From Rhizophagus irregularis (Eukaryota > Glomeromycota > Glomeromycetes > Glomerales > Glomeraceae), in NCBI RefSeq assembly GCF_026210795.1, contig NC_089443.1, positions 3,038,001 through 3,102,000 on the forward strand: DNA of 64,000 nt. The letters are read 5' to 3'. How positions within the stretch are numbered: the first letter of the stretch is position 1; every line of letters begins with the position of its first letter. Shown in pieces: positions 14,137 to 24,893 of this stretch. The position numbers were made by a program, and so were the translations under genes. The notes below the pieces were generated by a model, which worked only from the letters and a program-made list of their open reading frames with translations, searched no databases and was not told where the DNA came from.

Positions 14137-15951
14137 GGCCCAAAAAGGTTTGAATTTAATGCTAACATCACTGACAAGTGACAATCCGTCAGCATTCAAA
14201 GCAGAGCTTATAGCAATAATATTAGTGTTACTAATTTGTCCCAAAGATGCGAATATTACGATATATGTTGACGCACAAACTATAATTAATACATTCAATC
14301 TAGAGATTCTGGGCGAAACTGAAATATTTAGTCATTTGACTAAACCGAAATAGTTTAGACATTTAAAATTAAAAGACGAAATGCCGAAATTCAATATTCC
14401 ATAGTATTTCCATGGATTTTTTATAGATTTCCATGGATTTTTAATTATAATAATTACTTATAAAAAAAAAAATAATAAATTTATATTAAAATATAATATT
14501 TTTTAAAAGAATTTATAAAACTGTTTTATGTATAATATAATTTAATATATTTTTATAATAAAATTATAATTTTATATAATTAAAATTTAAACTTAAAAAA
14601 TATTACTATATAGTTTAGTCAATGACGAAACCAAAACTAGTTGGTGACGAAACTGAAATTTTTGGTAAAAAGAATTTAGCCAGGTATCACTAAATTTCAA
14701 TCAATTAAAAAAAGAATCTTTACAACAGATATCTAAAGGAAAACGACCATATAACGTATGGTGGATATTAAGGTTTAAAATAATTAAATTTTTTAAATTA
14801 TCAGTGCAGCTAGTTAAAGTCAAAGTGCATAACGATAGTGAATACAATAATATGGTAGATAATTTAGCTAAAGACGCTGTAAGTAAAGATCCTATATATA
14901 TTGATCCAAGACTTTTAATGTACGAAAGGAAATGTTTGTTAATCGTAACCTTATTGAAAAAAATTCCAATCATGATTAAACGCGTAAGGGAAGCTGAATG
15001 GATAGAAGAATTTTTCAACCTACATGAAATGAGTGTTGGAATAATTCTGAGACACTTGCAGAGATAGAATGGTCATGTACGTTTAGAGTGCTCAAAGGTA
15101 ATATGGAATTAACAAATTTTTCAGAACATGAATTAAACTTATTTAAAGTCAAAATTCGGACAGAAGAATTACCAACACTTGATAACCTAATTAAAAGAAA
15201 ACCACATGTTTATAGTTCTAAATGGAAATGTCCTATGTGTTTAAAAGATGATAAAACATATTCACACTTATAGAAGTGTAAATATTTAAGACAAGTAAAC
15301 TAAAACATGATAGGTAAATTACAACAATACATACAAGATTTGATATTAATGAATAGTTAAGAAGAAAATTTAAATTCTGAGAATATTCTTAAAGAGATTT
15401 TGCTCTGTAGAATTTGGGATTTTAATAAGACATACAATTTATCTATGTTAGCAAAAGGCTTCGTGCATATAGATTTGGTTAATTTATTTAAGAGTTACAA
15501 AATAATAGACAAAGATAGGGTAAGGTTATTAGATAGTTTGATTAATAAATTAATTTTTAATTTCAAAATTTTTATATGGAAGTATAGGAATGTTAAATTA
15601 GTTGATTTAGAACATCAGAAAGGGATTAATGCAAAGATGAAAAGGTCAGCCAACAAATCTAAATTTGTAATTAATAAATTAGATAAAATAGTAAGTTCGC
15701 GTTGGGAGCTATGGAATAGCTTGGTGTTTGACAAGGGAGGTCATTGGTCAAATTTTTAGATTTATCATGACGAGTCACCTTTGATCTCAAGGTGACAGGT
15801 CGGTCTTTTCCTTCGGGAGGGGCAGTATATTGATAATGTTTAAAACTTTATTTAGAATACTTTATTTTATTTTACTTTTGTAAATATATTGTATTACTTT
15901 AACATAATTATCAATAAACATGATCGCGCCTTTACATAGAAAAAAAAAAAA
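14137..15951 (+). mobile_element. 5'-truncated LINE (LINE-A) with poly-A tail and perfect 16-bp target duplication
   Basis: Non-LTR retrotransposon fragment. It is flanked by identical copies of AGTTATTTTTTTATTT at 14121-14136 and 15952-15967 and ends in an A-tract just before the second copy, the signature of target-primed reverse transcription. Only the 3' part of ORF2 is present: the RNase H domain (AELIAIILVLLICPKDANI, then IYVDAQTIINTF), which resumes after a nested insert with LVKVKVHNDSEYNNMVDNLAKD; a C-terminal zinc motif (CPMCLKDDKTYSHL); and the tail IFIWKYRNVK...SRWELWNSLVF. It lacks endonuclease and reverse transcriptase, carries several stops, and is dead. Its AT-rich codon use differs from the C/T-rich LINE-B at 51565-59380, so these are different families. 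Confidence 0.88.
14301..14694. mobile_element. hAT-like MITE nested in the LINE-A RNase H domain
   Basis: An insert of about 394 bp with ends TAGAGATTCTGGGC and (complement) TAGTGATACCTGGC. It is flanked by near-identical 8-mers ATTCAATC (14293-14300) and TTTCAATC (14695-14702). Conceptual removal of the insert with one 8-mer brings the two halves of the RNase H domain back into one frame with no lost codon, which supports the boundaries and an 8-bp duplication as in hAT transposons. The interior is non-coding, with repeated gacgaaac/cgaaactgaaa motifs near the ends. Confidence 0.75.
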
Positions 15952-15967
15952 AGTTATTTTTTTATTT

Positions 15968-16235
15968 TTTTGATTAATTTTATATTTACCAGTGGTGAAT
16001 TTCACTTGATTTTTTATAAATTTTTATTAAAATGCAAATTTCAATAATTTAATAGTAAATTTCGCGCTTGTTCATATATTACATACATGTATTACATAAA
16101 TTTTTAAAATTTTATAGCGAAATTCACCTTTTCAGCGAATTTTACTTTAATTTACATAATGTATAAACAAACTTTTAGCCTTAGAACACCATTTTTTTTT
16201 TATTTTTATAATTTTCTTTAAACAATATAAACAAT
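15968..16235. other. AT-rich spacer between LINE-A and the MULE relic
   Basis: About 270 bp of AT-rich DNA containing several gaaattcac/gcgaaattcac-like words (around 15995-16140), possibly the terminal region of the MULE that follows. No gene seen. Confidence 0.35.
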
Positions 16236-18660
16236 ATGAAGGATTCTAACAATTATAATAAAGATATATATAAGACAAATGCATTTTTTTCACCATATTC
16301 TGAAACTTTAGACTTTTTATTATCACCATTTAATGATAATTTTGCTATAAATTTTTTACCAGTTGCTGAACCAGATTTTAATCATAATTTTACAAACATA
16401 GATAGTTTTTCTCTTAAAACGCCTTCTAAACCATCTATTAACTCTTCTTTAGCATTACTTTCCGTAGCCCTTCTTTAAAGTTATCTTCTGAACCTTTTTC
16501 TGAACCTTCTTTTGAACCTTTTTGTGAAACTCCTTTTAAACTACCTTTTGAAAATGATTTTGAATCATTATCTGAACAGGTTTATCAGTATAATTTTACT
16601 ATAGGAGATTATTTTAATGATTGGCAATCAGTTGATACATTTATACATCAAGAAAGAGGGTTTAAATATCAAGTTTATCAAAATAATAAAAATCCAAATA
16701 ATTTTGCTATTATACGATATAAATCATTTCATTGTTCTTAAAATGAAAAACATGAATCCAGAATAGTAATAGATCAGAAATTGCATCATTTATGTAATAC
16801 TATAAAGATAAATTGTGAGTGGCACTGCAACTTTTCATGGCAAATTAAGTAAAATGTATATCATTAAAAGATATATATAATCATAAAGCAAACTAAGGTT
16901 ACAGGTGAAACTCTATAATAAATGTGAAACTTGGTAAAACTATATTAAAAACTTAATAATAAATTGGTAAAACTTAACTATAAAAATTATATGTAATGGC
17001 GAAACTATAATAAATTCTTATAAAAAAATTGTCAAAACTAAGGTTTAGACATTTTGCCAAATTTAAAAATTAGTTTAGCCCGCAACTATAAAGTAAACTC
17101 TACCTAATTACCTCATATATAAACGTTTTAATAATGAAATAATATAAAATTTGAAATTTTTATTGGATTGCAAAGTTGCACCTATTATATAACTAGAAAT
17201 TCTTAAAAAAAAGTATTTAGAACATGTATTTCATAAACAAGACATTTATAATACTATTTATAATTTATGCCAAAATAATAAAAATGAAAGACCTGATTTT
17301 TTATTATTTCTTAATATTTTATTTGAAAAAATAACTCAATACTCACGTTGAAAAGTTTTTGTTCGTCATACTAGTAATGAAAATCGCTTATTAGGCATAT
17401 TTTGGATGTCTTTCAGTTAATAAGAATTGTATAGGTGATTTTCTAATATAGTATTAAATGACAATACTTGTAAAACTAATAAGTATAACGTACTTAAAGT
17501 ATTTATGATAAAAGGTAAGCTATGGAAGATTTTGCAATGTAGCAAACGTATTAAGAGAATACATTTCAACTTTATTTAATATATACTTGATTTTATAATA
17601 TTTGGTGAAAAGAATCGACAATATAATTCAAATCATTTTGGATTGATTCTGAACCTGAATTAATTAATGCTATTGCTCAAATTTTCCAAATACACCACAT
17701 TTTTATTGTATGTTCTATATATGGCAGAATATTATAAAGCATCTTAAATCCAAATTAGGCGAAAACATTAGTAATTATAGTAAAGCTTTCTATATATATA
17801 GTTGAGCAATATTAGGAATTTATGATAAAATCATTTTCAAACTGTGAACGTTATATAACTAGAATATGATTATATGCTAATCAGATTAGTTAAGCTAAAG
17901 CATATATGCCATTCCAGTTTAATGCTGGAATACAAAGTTCACAAAGTGTAGAAAGCTTTAATGTAATTATTAAAAGATCTTTAAATAGTACAAATACATT
18001 TTGTGAGGTGAAAAAAGCTATAAATAAGAGAAATTAGATATTGTTAATTAACAGAACTTAAAGCAAGTTGGACTTTTACATCTTTCTTTTCAATTTTTTT
18101 CAGATGTTGATACAGTTATTGTTGAATTTTTAATTCCTCTTATATTATCTTTACAACGTTTTCAAATTTCACAATCATTTACTTATGAAGGGCAACTAAT
18201 ATCTTATTCATTTGATGTATATATTATTTCTTAAAAAATAAAACTATTGGTATTGATTAACATTTATAAATAAAAAACATTATTTTTCATTACAGAACTC
18301 ACCTTTTGATACTCCAAATGATAATTTCATAGAAAATATAGTAGATGAATTACAAGTAATATTAAAAGCTATATTAAATGATATGGATACATCAAATATT
18401 GTTAAAACTTAGAAAATTCATCGAGTAGGAAATATTTCTTAAAAAGAAAATCTAGTAGTTCTTTTTAATGATGGATCACATATTTGTACTTGTTTGAAAA
18501 CAATTACAAAAGGAATAATTTGCCGCCATTTTTGGAGAGTTATATTTTATTCTAATACAGCAAAATTTTATATTAGTATTATTTCTATTAGATGATACAA
18601 AGATGATATTTTAATAAAATTAAATAGTAGTATACTTGAAAATTTACCTGTTCTTATAGC
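16236..18660 (+). pseudogene. Degenerate MULE transposase (FAR1-like N-terminus, SWIM zinc finger)
   Basis: A broken Mutator-like transposase. It opens with a Ser/Pro/Phe-rich leader (MKDSNNYNKDIY...). A FAR1-type DNA-binding region follows around 16600-16850 (DWQSVDTFIHQERGFKYQVY, then CEWHCNFSW). Central catalytic-domain remnants run 17220-18060 (for example ILGIYDKIIF), with many stops and frameshifts. Near 18450-18600 lies the SWIM finger: NDGSHICTCLK, then KGIICRHFWRVILFYSN, giving the CxC...CxH ligands. In-frame stops such as TAA/TAG in place of Gln/Lys/Trp codons occur throughout, so it is not functional. A small MITE interrupts it at 16894-17090 and a GAGTC-rich element follows at 18693. 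Confidence 0.78.
16894..17090. mobile_element. Diverged hAT-like MITE inside the MULE relic
   Basis: About 197 bp beginning TAAGGTTACAGG and ending GCAACTATA, with eroded inverted ends similar to the 244-bp MITEs at 43594 and 47826 (TAAGGTTGCTT ends). Flanking 8-mers AAGCAAAC (16886-16893) and AAGTAAAC (17091-17098) match at 7 of 8. The interior repeats ggtaaaact/gtgaaact words. An older relative of the same family is likely. Confidence 0.55.
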
Positions 18661-18692
18661 AGTAGAATCATCTGATACAGCAATGCTACCCC

Positions 18693-19161
18693 TAGAGCTC
18701 CGAACGAGTCGAGTCGAGTCAAGTTATATGTAAACTCGATTCGACTCGAGTTAAATCGAGTCGAGTCGAGTCGAGTTAAAATTATAAAAATATAAACTCG
18801 ACTCGATTCAAGTCGAGTTGGCCCGTCAAACCGAATCAAGTCGAGTCGAATTAAATCACATGATTTTAATTCGGCTATGCCGATCATTTCCTTTTTTTGG
18901 CGATAGCCATTCCACAAAATTCCATTTTTGTAATTTTCAAAAAATTTTCGTCTCGGATTTTGTGTAACATAATTTCCAAAAAAGGAAATTCCATAAATTT
19001 GGCCGGAATTATGTTTAATTCAGCTTAACTCGACTCGACTCGATTTTATTAAATTATTAACTCGACTCGAATCGATTCGATTTGATTGTAATTTTCAACT
19101 CGACTTGACTTGACTCGACTCAACCAACTCGCGAGTCAACTCGACTCGTTTTGGAGCACTA
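18693..19161. mobile_element. GAGTC-rich MITE with hAT-like ends
   Basis: A 469-bp element with inverted ends: left TAGAGCTCCGAACGAGTCG, right (complement) TAGTGCTCCAAAACGAGTCG. Both ends are lined with tandem GAGTC words facing inward, with a spacer of plain sequence. No 8-bp duplication is visible (GCTACCCC against GACTCATT), so one flank may have been rearranged. Peptides read through the GAGTC repeats are artefacts. Confidence 0.6.
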
Positions 19162-19695
19162 GACTCATTTCATATCTTGGTAATAATTTTGTACTTTCTT
19201 TGCCGTATAACTTTATTCTTAATCTTTTAGCAAACTTATTTTTGATCTTTAATGACAATTTTTGCTTTTGATCTCTAGTAATAGATTTGGTAATTTTTAT
19301 TTTAATCTTTGGAAATTTTGGAATTTTTACACATAGTTTTTTTGTTGTAAAATTGATGTTTATTTTGATTTTGTAAATAACATAGTTATCATAAAATTTT
19401 ATCATACAGTATAAATTTTACCTGATAAAACTGTGTGTATTTTATTGATTTGCTAGATTTTAAACATTATATAGAGGTGATATCTAAATTACCCTATTTT
19501 AACATATATGATATTGATATATCATAAATAAAAAAATAAAATTTTAACGTAAATATATATTAATGTCATATGATAAAAAAGTATATTTTAGTATTATATA
19601 AAGGTTATAGGATAAAAATGTATAATAAAATGACTAAATTTATGTGTATTTTTTTCGAATTTTTATTAGTATCACAGATATGACCTCTATTATAA
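19162..19695. other. AT-rich spacer, no supported gene
   Basis: About 530 bp of low-complexity AT sequence, with one Lys/Ile-rich open stretch on the minus strand (19136-19405) that looks like chance. The phrase atatgacctctat/gaggtgatatctaaatta occurs inverted at 19476 and 19680, which may be the worn ends of a further small element. Confidence 0.35.
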
Positions 19696-19699
19696 TTGT

Positions 19700-22205
19700 C
19701 TGGGATCCTGATTAGATGGTGCTATTGTCAAATTTAAAGCTCAAGTTGCAATTCAATCGTATTCAACAGCAGATGAGCGGTTAACTTTTAAAAATAATAA
19801 ACCTGGAGTTAATTTCAGCTGCCCAATTTTTCTGAAAGTAGAACCTGTTGTTTGTATACAAAATCCTAAACACGCAAAAAAAACCAGCCGTAATGCAATT
19901 ATGTCTGGCATCCATCTTCTTACCCTTGGAAGTTCAACTGCACGATTTGAACAATTATTAAAATTGTCAAATCTTTCTAATTCTGTAATGTATCGTCATG
20001 ATGTAATAAAGTTTGACTGTTAAAATAACAGTGCAACTATTGTGTATTTTGTTCAGAAAATTTACAAAATTGCCATAAAGTTCACAATACTAAAGAAGAC
20101 ATGTGAGGACTTTTTGTATACCTTTTTATAATGGGTTAAATAAAAATAATTTTGATATAATTATTGTAATAGTATTTTTTTGTCATTAAATTATAATTTA
20201 AAAATTAAAATTAGGTGAACTTACTGATAGTTACTTAAACTGTAAAATAACTCCATTAGAAAGAATTAAAATGTCAATGACATCCTTTTTCTTTTTACGA
20301 TTTTGGAGAGAATATGTAATAAATATGAGTGAAAAGTATCCTAATTTTATTTCTTTTTAGCAGATCAAAGTTTTGCAATTTTCATTTCTTTTGCGAAGTC
20401 TATAGTTTTGCTGGTAAAAGCACATTGGGAATATTACCCAAATTATCCATTTTTGCTATGGATATATGGGTCAGAAGGCTTGTGAACACTTTTTTGGCAT
20501 GGCGGCAGCACGTAAATTAATTAATTTTAATTATTCAGAATTGTTACAATTAGTTCTGAAAATTTCTCAATGTGCTAAAGCTTTAAGAACAAAAAATATT
20601 ACATTGGAAAAAGAAAAATCAGTTCGTAATAGTAAGCAAGCATACTTTTATTATAAATAAGAATATTTATCATTATATTTGATTGTTAAAAAAAATAATA
20701 CTATATAGACATATATTTTTATAGTTATTTACACAAATTTTACGTCTTATTGTCTGGAGCGTAATGAAGGACTATATAATTTTACAAAGGTCGATGACAA
20801 TTAGTGTCATGTGGCAATTTCCGGTTGTCCGCACACGTCATTTCTTATTAGTCCGCACAGAATGTGTATTGAAATTTTGTACTACATCAAAAATAAACAA
20901 GTAAAAAAGTTTATGATTACCTTTTTTTTTTAGATTTCGGCTAGTAAGTATATTTTTCTTTTAAACGACTTTCTTATTTTTTTCCTAAGGTTTCTGGATT
21001 TCTTGTACATACCGGACTGGTGAGTTGTTTTTTATTTGTTTTGCTTTAAAGAAACGTTTCTAGCATTTCATTTTTATTTTCTTTTATCTAGAAACACAGG
21101 TTTTTTGTACATGCCGGACTTTTAAAGGTAAATTGGGAGGGCTTTTCTTACTTGTTTAACCTTAAAGAAACGTTTCTAACGTTTCATTTTTCATTTTTAT
21201 TTTTTTAGGGATGCCAGATTTTTTGTACAAATTAAATTTTTAAAGATATTTGGATTTTTGTACAAATCTTTCGCTCCGGACTTACAACAGTTTCCGTTTC
21301 CTAGTAAATTAATTATCATTTATTTAGTTGTAATAAAAGAAGTAAAAATTACTAGTTAACTGATTATAAATCTTCCTTCCTTTATATTTCTTTTAAATAG
21401 ATTACCATTTTGACTATAATATTAGAAATATTAATCCAAGCAAGTTAGCAAAATTATGTGCTTGGCCATTAGATAAGAATATTACTTTAGCTATTAAACA
21501 TTCTTACAAATTGGCGTCTGAACTTGCTAAAGCACTTGATATGGACCCTACTTCAAATATGAATCATTCATTATTACTGCCATTTGTAATAATAGAGAAT
21601 CAAAATTTGGAAGTATCAAACAGAATTAAGTCAATTTTGGAACTTGAAAATGATTCAAATAATGAAATCGAAATTTCTGATGCAATTAGTCAAGCATCCA
21701 AGTATACTACTGAAAGAATTGATGATATTCTTAATTTATCAAATATTGAGAATATTGATGATCAAATTCGTCAAGCTCAAGTTATTTCATCTTTAGATAA
21801 TATAAGAATAATTAATAATGAGCTACTTACTCATTGGTATGAAATTTTATTTAATTATATTATTACATTATTAAAGCTTTTAATAGTAACATTATTAACA
21901 TAATTGTGAAAGATCTTACTATTAAGTATATTTCAAAAGGAGAGCAGAATTATTTGGGTATGATTAAATTACGAAAGGATCATGAAGCATATAATTTAAG
22001 ACCAATTGAAAGACAAAATCATGTACATATGATTGGCCATGAAATAACAAATACTATTAATCCAAATAAGGCTAGTCATATAATTTCATATCTTACAAAT
22101 AATGGTGATCTAGCAATGCAATTTATAAAATAACGTGAAAAGCGATGAAAAGAAAATTGGAAGGCAATGACAGCTAATCTTGCAAGTTTACATAAATTTA
22201 AATTA
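19700..22205 (+). pseudogene. Decayed multicopy repeat-family gene of unknown function
   Basis: Several in-order blocks form one ancestral protein: DGAIVKFKAQVAIQSYSTAD, CPIFLKVEPVVCIQNPKHAKK and SGIHLLTLGSSTARFEQLLKL near 19720-19980; LLVKAHWEYYPNYPFLLW, EACEHFFGMAAARKLINF and LVLKISQCAKALR near 20400-20600; then SKLAKLCAWPLDKNITLAIK through IRIINNELLTHWYE at 21430-21840 and a tail to 22205. Stops and frame changes separate the blocks, and a short Helentron (20750-21305) sits in what was an intron. I recall similar proteins in many copies in Rhizophagus genomes; the abundance suggests a transposon-linked gene, but no transposase motif is visible. Function not assigned. Confidence 0.5.
20750..21305 (+). 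mobile_element. Short non-autonomous Helentron carrying intron/micro-exon-like units
   Basis: It shares both termini with the 14.8 kb Helentron at 48165-62921. The left end is TTGTCTGGAGCG followed by AAGGACTATATAATTTTAC and tgacaattagtgtca. The right end is CGCTCCGGACTT, then a weak hairpin (aacagtttccgtt) and CCTAGT. Inside are units that look like tiny exons flanked by splice signals: ctag|taagta, gactg|gtgagt and aaag|gtaaat, with ctag, taag and tttag acceptors, plus the intron motif gaaacgtttctaacgtttc found in the array at 25.2-29.3 kb. It has no Rep or helicase of its own. Confidence 0.72.
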
Positions 22206-22589
22206 TCAAGGTAAAAACTAAAAACAAACTGATAAAATTACAAATAAAAGTAAATATAATATTAATTATATAACTTATTATGTAATTTTTAATATTAATA
22301 ATTGTTATTTAATTTAGTAGTATGTGTTGAATCGCAAATATTACTCAAGATTTTCTATTACGACAAAGTGATTATATAATTGTTATCAGCAAGTTTTAAA
22401 AGTGTTGCTTTAAATAATTATAGTGTTAATTAATATTAAGGAGTTGTTTAATACGATATATCCTATTGTTTAATACTATATACTGTAATGATTAACACTG
22501 AATGCTTTTATATATGTATAATTTTACAAGTTTTTTTATGTTGTTTGATGACAAGTATAGTTCAATATGATATGCAATGTAGTTTAATG
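22206..22589. other. AT-rich spacer
   Basis: About 380 bp between the decayed repeat gene and the next MITE. Repeated ttaatactatat/gtttaatac words occur around 22420-22490; otherwise nothing recognisable. Confidence 0.35.
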
Positions 22590-22752
22590 TAAAGCTCTGA
22601 ACGGGTCAGTTCAGTGCAGTTTTTTTCCAGTTCAAGTAAGAACTGAAACTGAATGAAAACTGAACTGGAACCGTCCCTGAACTGAACTGAACCGAATTTT
22701 GAGCTAGTTTCAGATCAGTTCCCCGGTTTAGCCTAAACCGTTTAGAGCTTTA
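22590..22752. mobile_element. Short MITE with TAAAGCTCT ends and CAGTT-rich flanks
   Basis: A 163-bp element: left end TAAAGCTCTGAACGGGTCAG, right end (complement) TAAAGCTCTAAACGGTTTAG. The subterminal zone repeats CAGTTCAG/GAACTGAAC words, as does the larger relative at 42421-44139 with TAAAGCTCTGG/TAAAGTTCC ends. No clear target duplication. It is followed by a C/T-rich tract (22753-22882). Confidence 0.6.
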
Positions 22753-22894
22753 AGCAAAGCTTATTTTTTTTTTCTCTCTCACAGCTTTTTTTTTCCCTTC
22801 CTTCTTTCGCTCCCTTTTTCCTCGCCCTTCCTTCACCTTTCTCTTTCCCCTTTCCCCTTTCGTTCTCTCATTCTCCTTTCGTTAGGGCTCCGAT

Positions 22895-24027
22895 AGAACT
22901 CCGAAAAATACATATAATACTGGGATCCAATTTTGTATAAACTTACTATGTAATTTCTTAATAAGTCATATGTTTGAAATTGTATAACCAAATAGCAGTT
23001 ATGCAAAAAGTCAGATTTTTATTTGTATAACAATAATGATTTTTACAATAAGTAAGATTTTCATTTTGTATAACGGATATTAGAATTTTTTTTATATACG
23101 TTTAAAATTTTTTAGTTTTTTTTTATTTTTTGTTTAAGAAATTTTTAAGATATTTTTTAAAAAAGAGTTTTTTTATTTGTTTTAAAAAACACTTGAAATA
23201 TTTTTTAATAGAAATTGTTTTTTGTTTAAGAAGTTTTTAAAGGTTCGTTTTAAGACATTTTTTTAATAAAAATGAAGAAATTTTTTTAAAATTCATTTAC
23301 AAAATTAAAAAAAAATACATTTTATTACATATCTCGGCATCTAGTGATCATAGAGAAATGAAACACAGCTTATTAGATTCGCCTCAATACAACGAGTCGA
23401 ATGGTGGTAGTTTCATATTTCTAGGCGCGATAGATGCCGAGTTATGTGATAAAATGTAAAAATGCACAGTAGACGAAAATACAAAGTGCCGATGTGTGGT
23501 ATAGCTCATCATCTATCACACCTAGAAACACGAAACTACTACCATTCGATTCGTCTTGTCAAGATGAATCCAACAGCTGTGTTTCATCTTTTTACGATCA
23601 CTGGGTGGTGAGATATATAACAAAATGTATTTTCTTTTATTTTGTAATATACACCCAAATTTTTGCATAAAACTTACTATATTATACATATTGGGCATCA
23701 ATATCTATAAGGTATTTAAAATTTTAACATGCAATTTTGTTTAAAAATTTTATTTAAGTTATTTTTTAATAATTTTTTTTAAAAAAAATTTTTAAGTATT
23801 TGTTAGAATTTTTAATAATATTTATTAAAATTTTCAATAAAATTTATTTGAAATTTTTCTTTAAAAATTTTTTTTTATATAAACTCAGATTTATAATTGT
23901 ATAATTTATAATAAAATTTGAACTTATGTGATGATTTTGTATAAAGCTTCTAATAAAATTAGGTGTATAAAGTTATATTAAAATTTTGGATCTGGATCTG
24001 AGTTGTATATGTATTCTTCGGGGTCCT
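22895..24027. mobile_element. hAT-like non-autonomous element X nested in Y
   Basis: A 1133-bp insert with perfect 8-bp duplications GCTCCGAT at 22887-22894 and 24028-24035. Inverted ends run about 22 bp: AGAACTCCGAAAAATACAT on the left against AGGACCCCGAAGAATACAT on the complement of the right, then GATCC/GATCTG words. Inside, at about 23334-23450 and 23500-23630, lie two inverted copies of the CTCGGCATCTA motif unit that recurs in other elements of this window. No coding capacity. Confidence 0.78.
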
Positions 24028-24206
24028 GCTCCGATCGGTTCAGTTTAGTACGGTTTTTGCTAAAACCGAAACTGAATTGAATTGATCGGTAATGGTATTG
24101 TTAATTACCGAAACTGATCGGTTTCGGTAATCATCAATACCGAAACTGACTGGTAATTACCAAAAACTGAACTGATTTACCGATATCGGTTCGCAGTTCG
24201 GGTTTT

Positions 24207-24893
24207 AACGTTTTTGCAAAGTTTTTTATTTAAAAAATGTGCGAAAACTTTTTTTTTGTGAATTTATTAATAAAAAACGTTTTCGCAATATTTTCTATTA
24301 AAAGAATTAAAAAACGTTGCAAAAACAGTTTTTTTTATTAAATTACTTAATAAAAAATGGTTTTGCAACGTTTTTTGTTCAAATAATTAAAACGTTGCGA
24401 AAAACATTTTTTATTTGCTAAATTATATGTTAAAAAAACGTTTTGCAACGTTTTTTAACAATTTTAATAAAAAAATGTTGCAAAACGTTTTTTTATCTAT
24501 TAAATTACACGTTAAAAACGTTTCGCAACGTTTTTAACAGTTTCAATAAAAAATGTTGTGAAACGTTTTTTATCTATTAAATTACATATTAAAAAACGTT
24601 TCGCAACATTTTTTAACTATTTTAATAAAAAAACGTTGCGAAACGTTTTTTTATCTATTAAATTACATGTTAAAAATGTTTCGCAACGTTTTTTAACTAT
24701 TTTAATAAAAAAATGTTGCAAAACGTTTTTTTATTTATTAATTTACATGTTAGAAAACGTTTCGCAACATTTTTTAACTATTTTAATAAAAAAACGTTGC
24801 GAAACGTTTTTTATTTATTTATTTATATGTTAAAAAACGTTTTGCAACATTTTTTAACTATTTCAATAAAAAACGTTGCGAAATGTTTTTTTA
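24207..24893. repeat. Palindromic tandem repeat, about 80-bp period, inside element Y
   Basis: Roughly eight units of about 80 bp, each made of two facing halves (aaaacgtttcgcaacg and cgttgcgaaacgtttt) separated by aactattttaataaaa and followed by atctattaaattacatgtt. Later copies are more alike than earlier ones, suggesting local amplification. Peptides read from it (KRFATFFNYFNK-like) are by-products of the repeat. Confidence 0.8.

Noticed and set aside
18685-19169. 8-bp target duplication for the GAGTC element
   Set aside because: GCTACCCC and GACTCATT do not match; element called from its inverted ends only.
18654-19405. Minus-strand ORFs rich in DSTRLDSTRF or Lys/Ile
   Set aside because: The first is the GAGTC tandem word read as protein; the second is low-complexity AT sequence.
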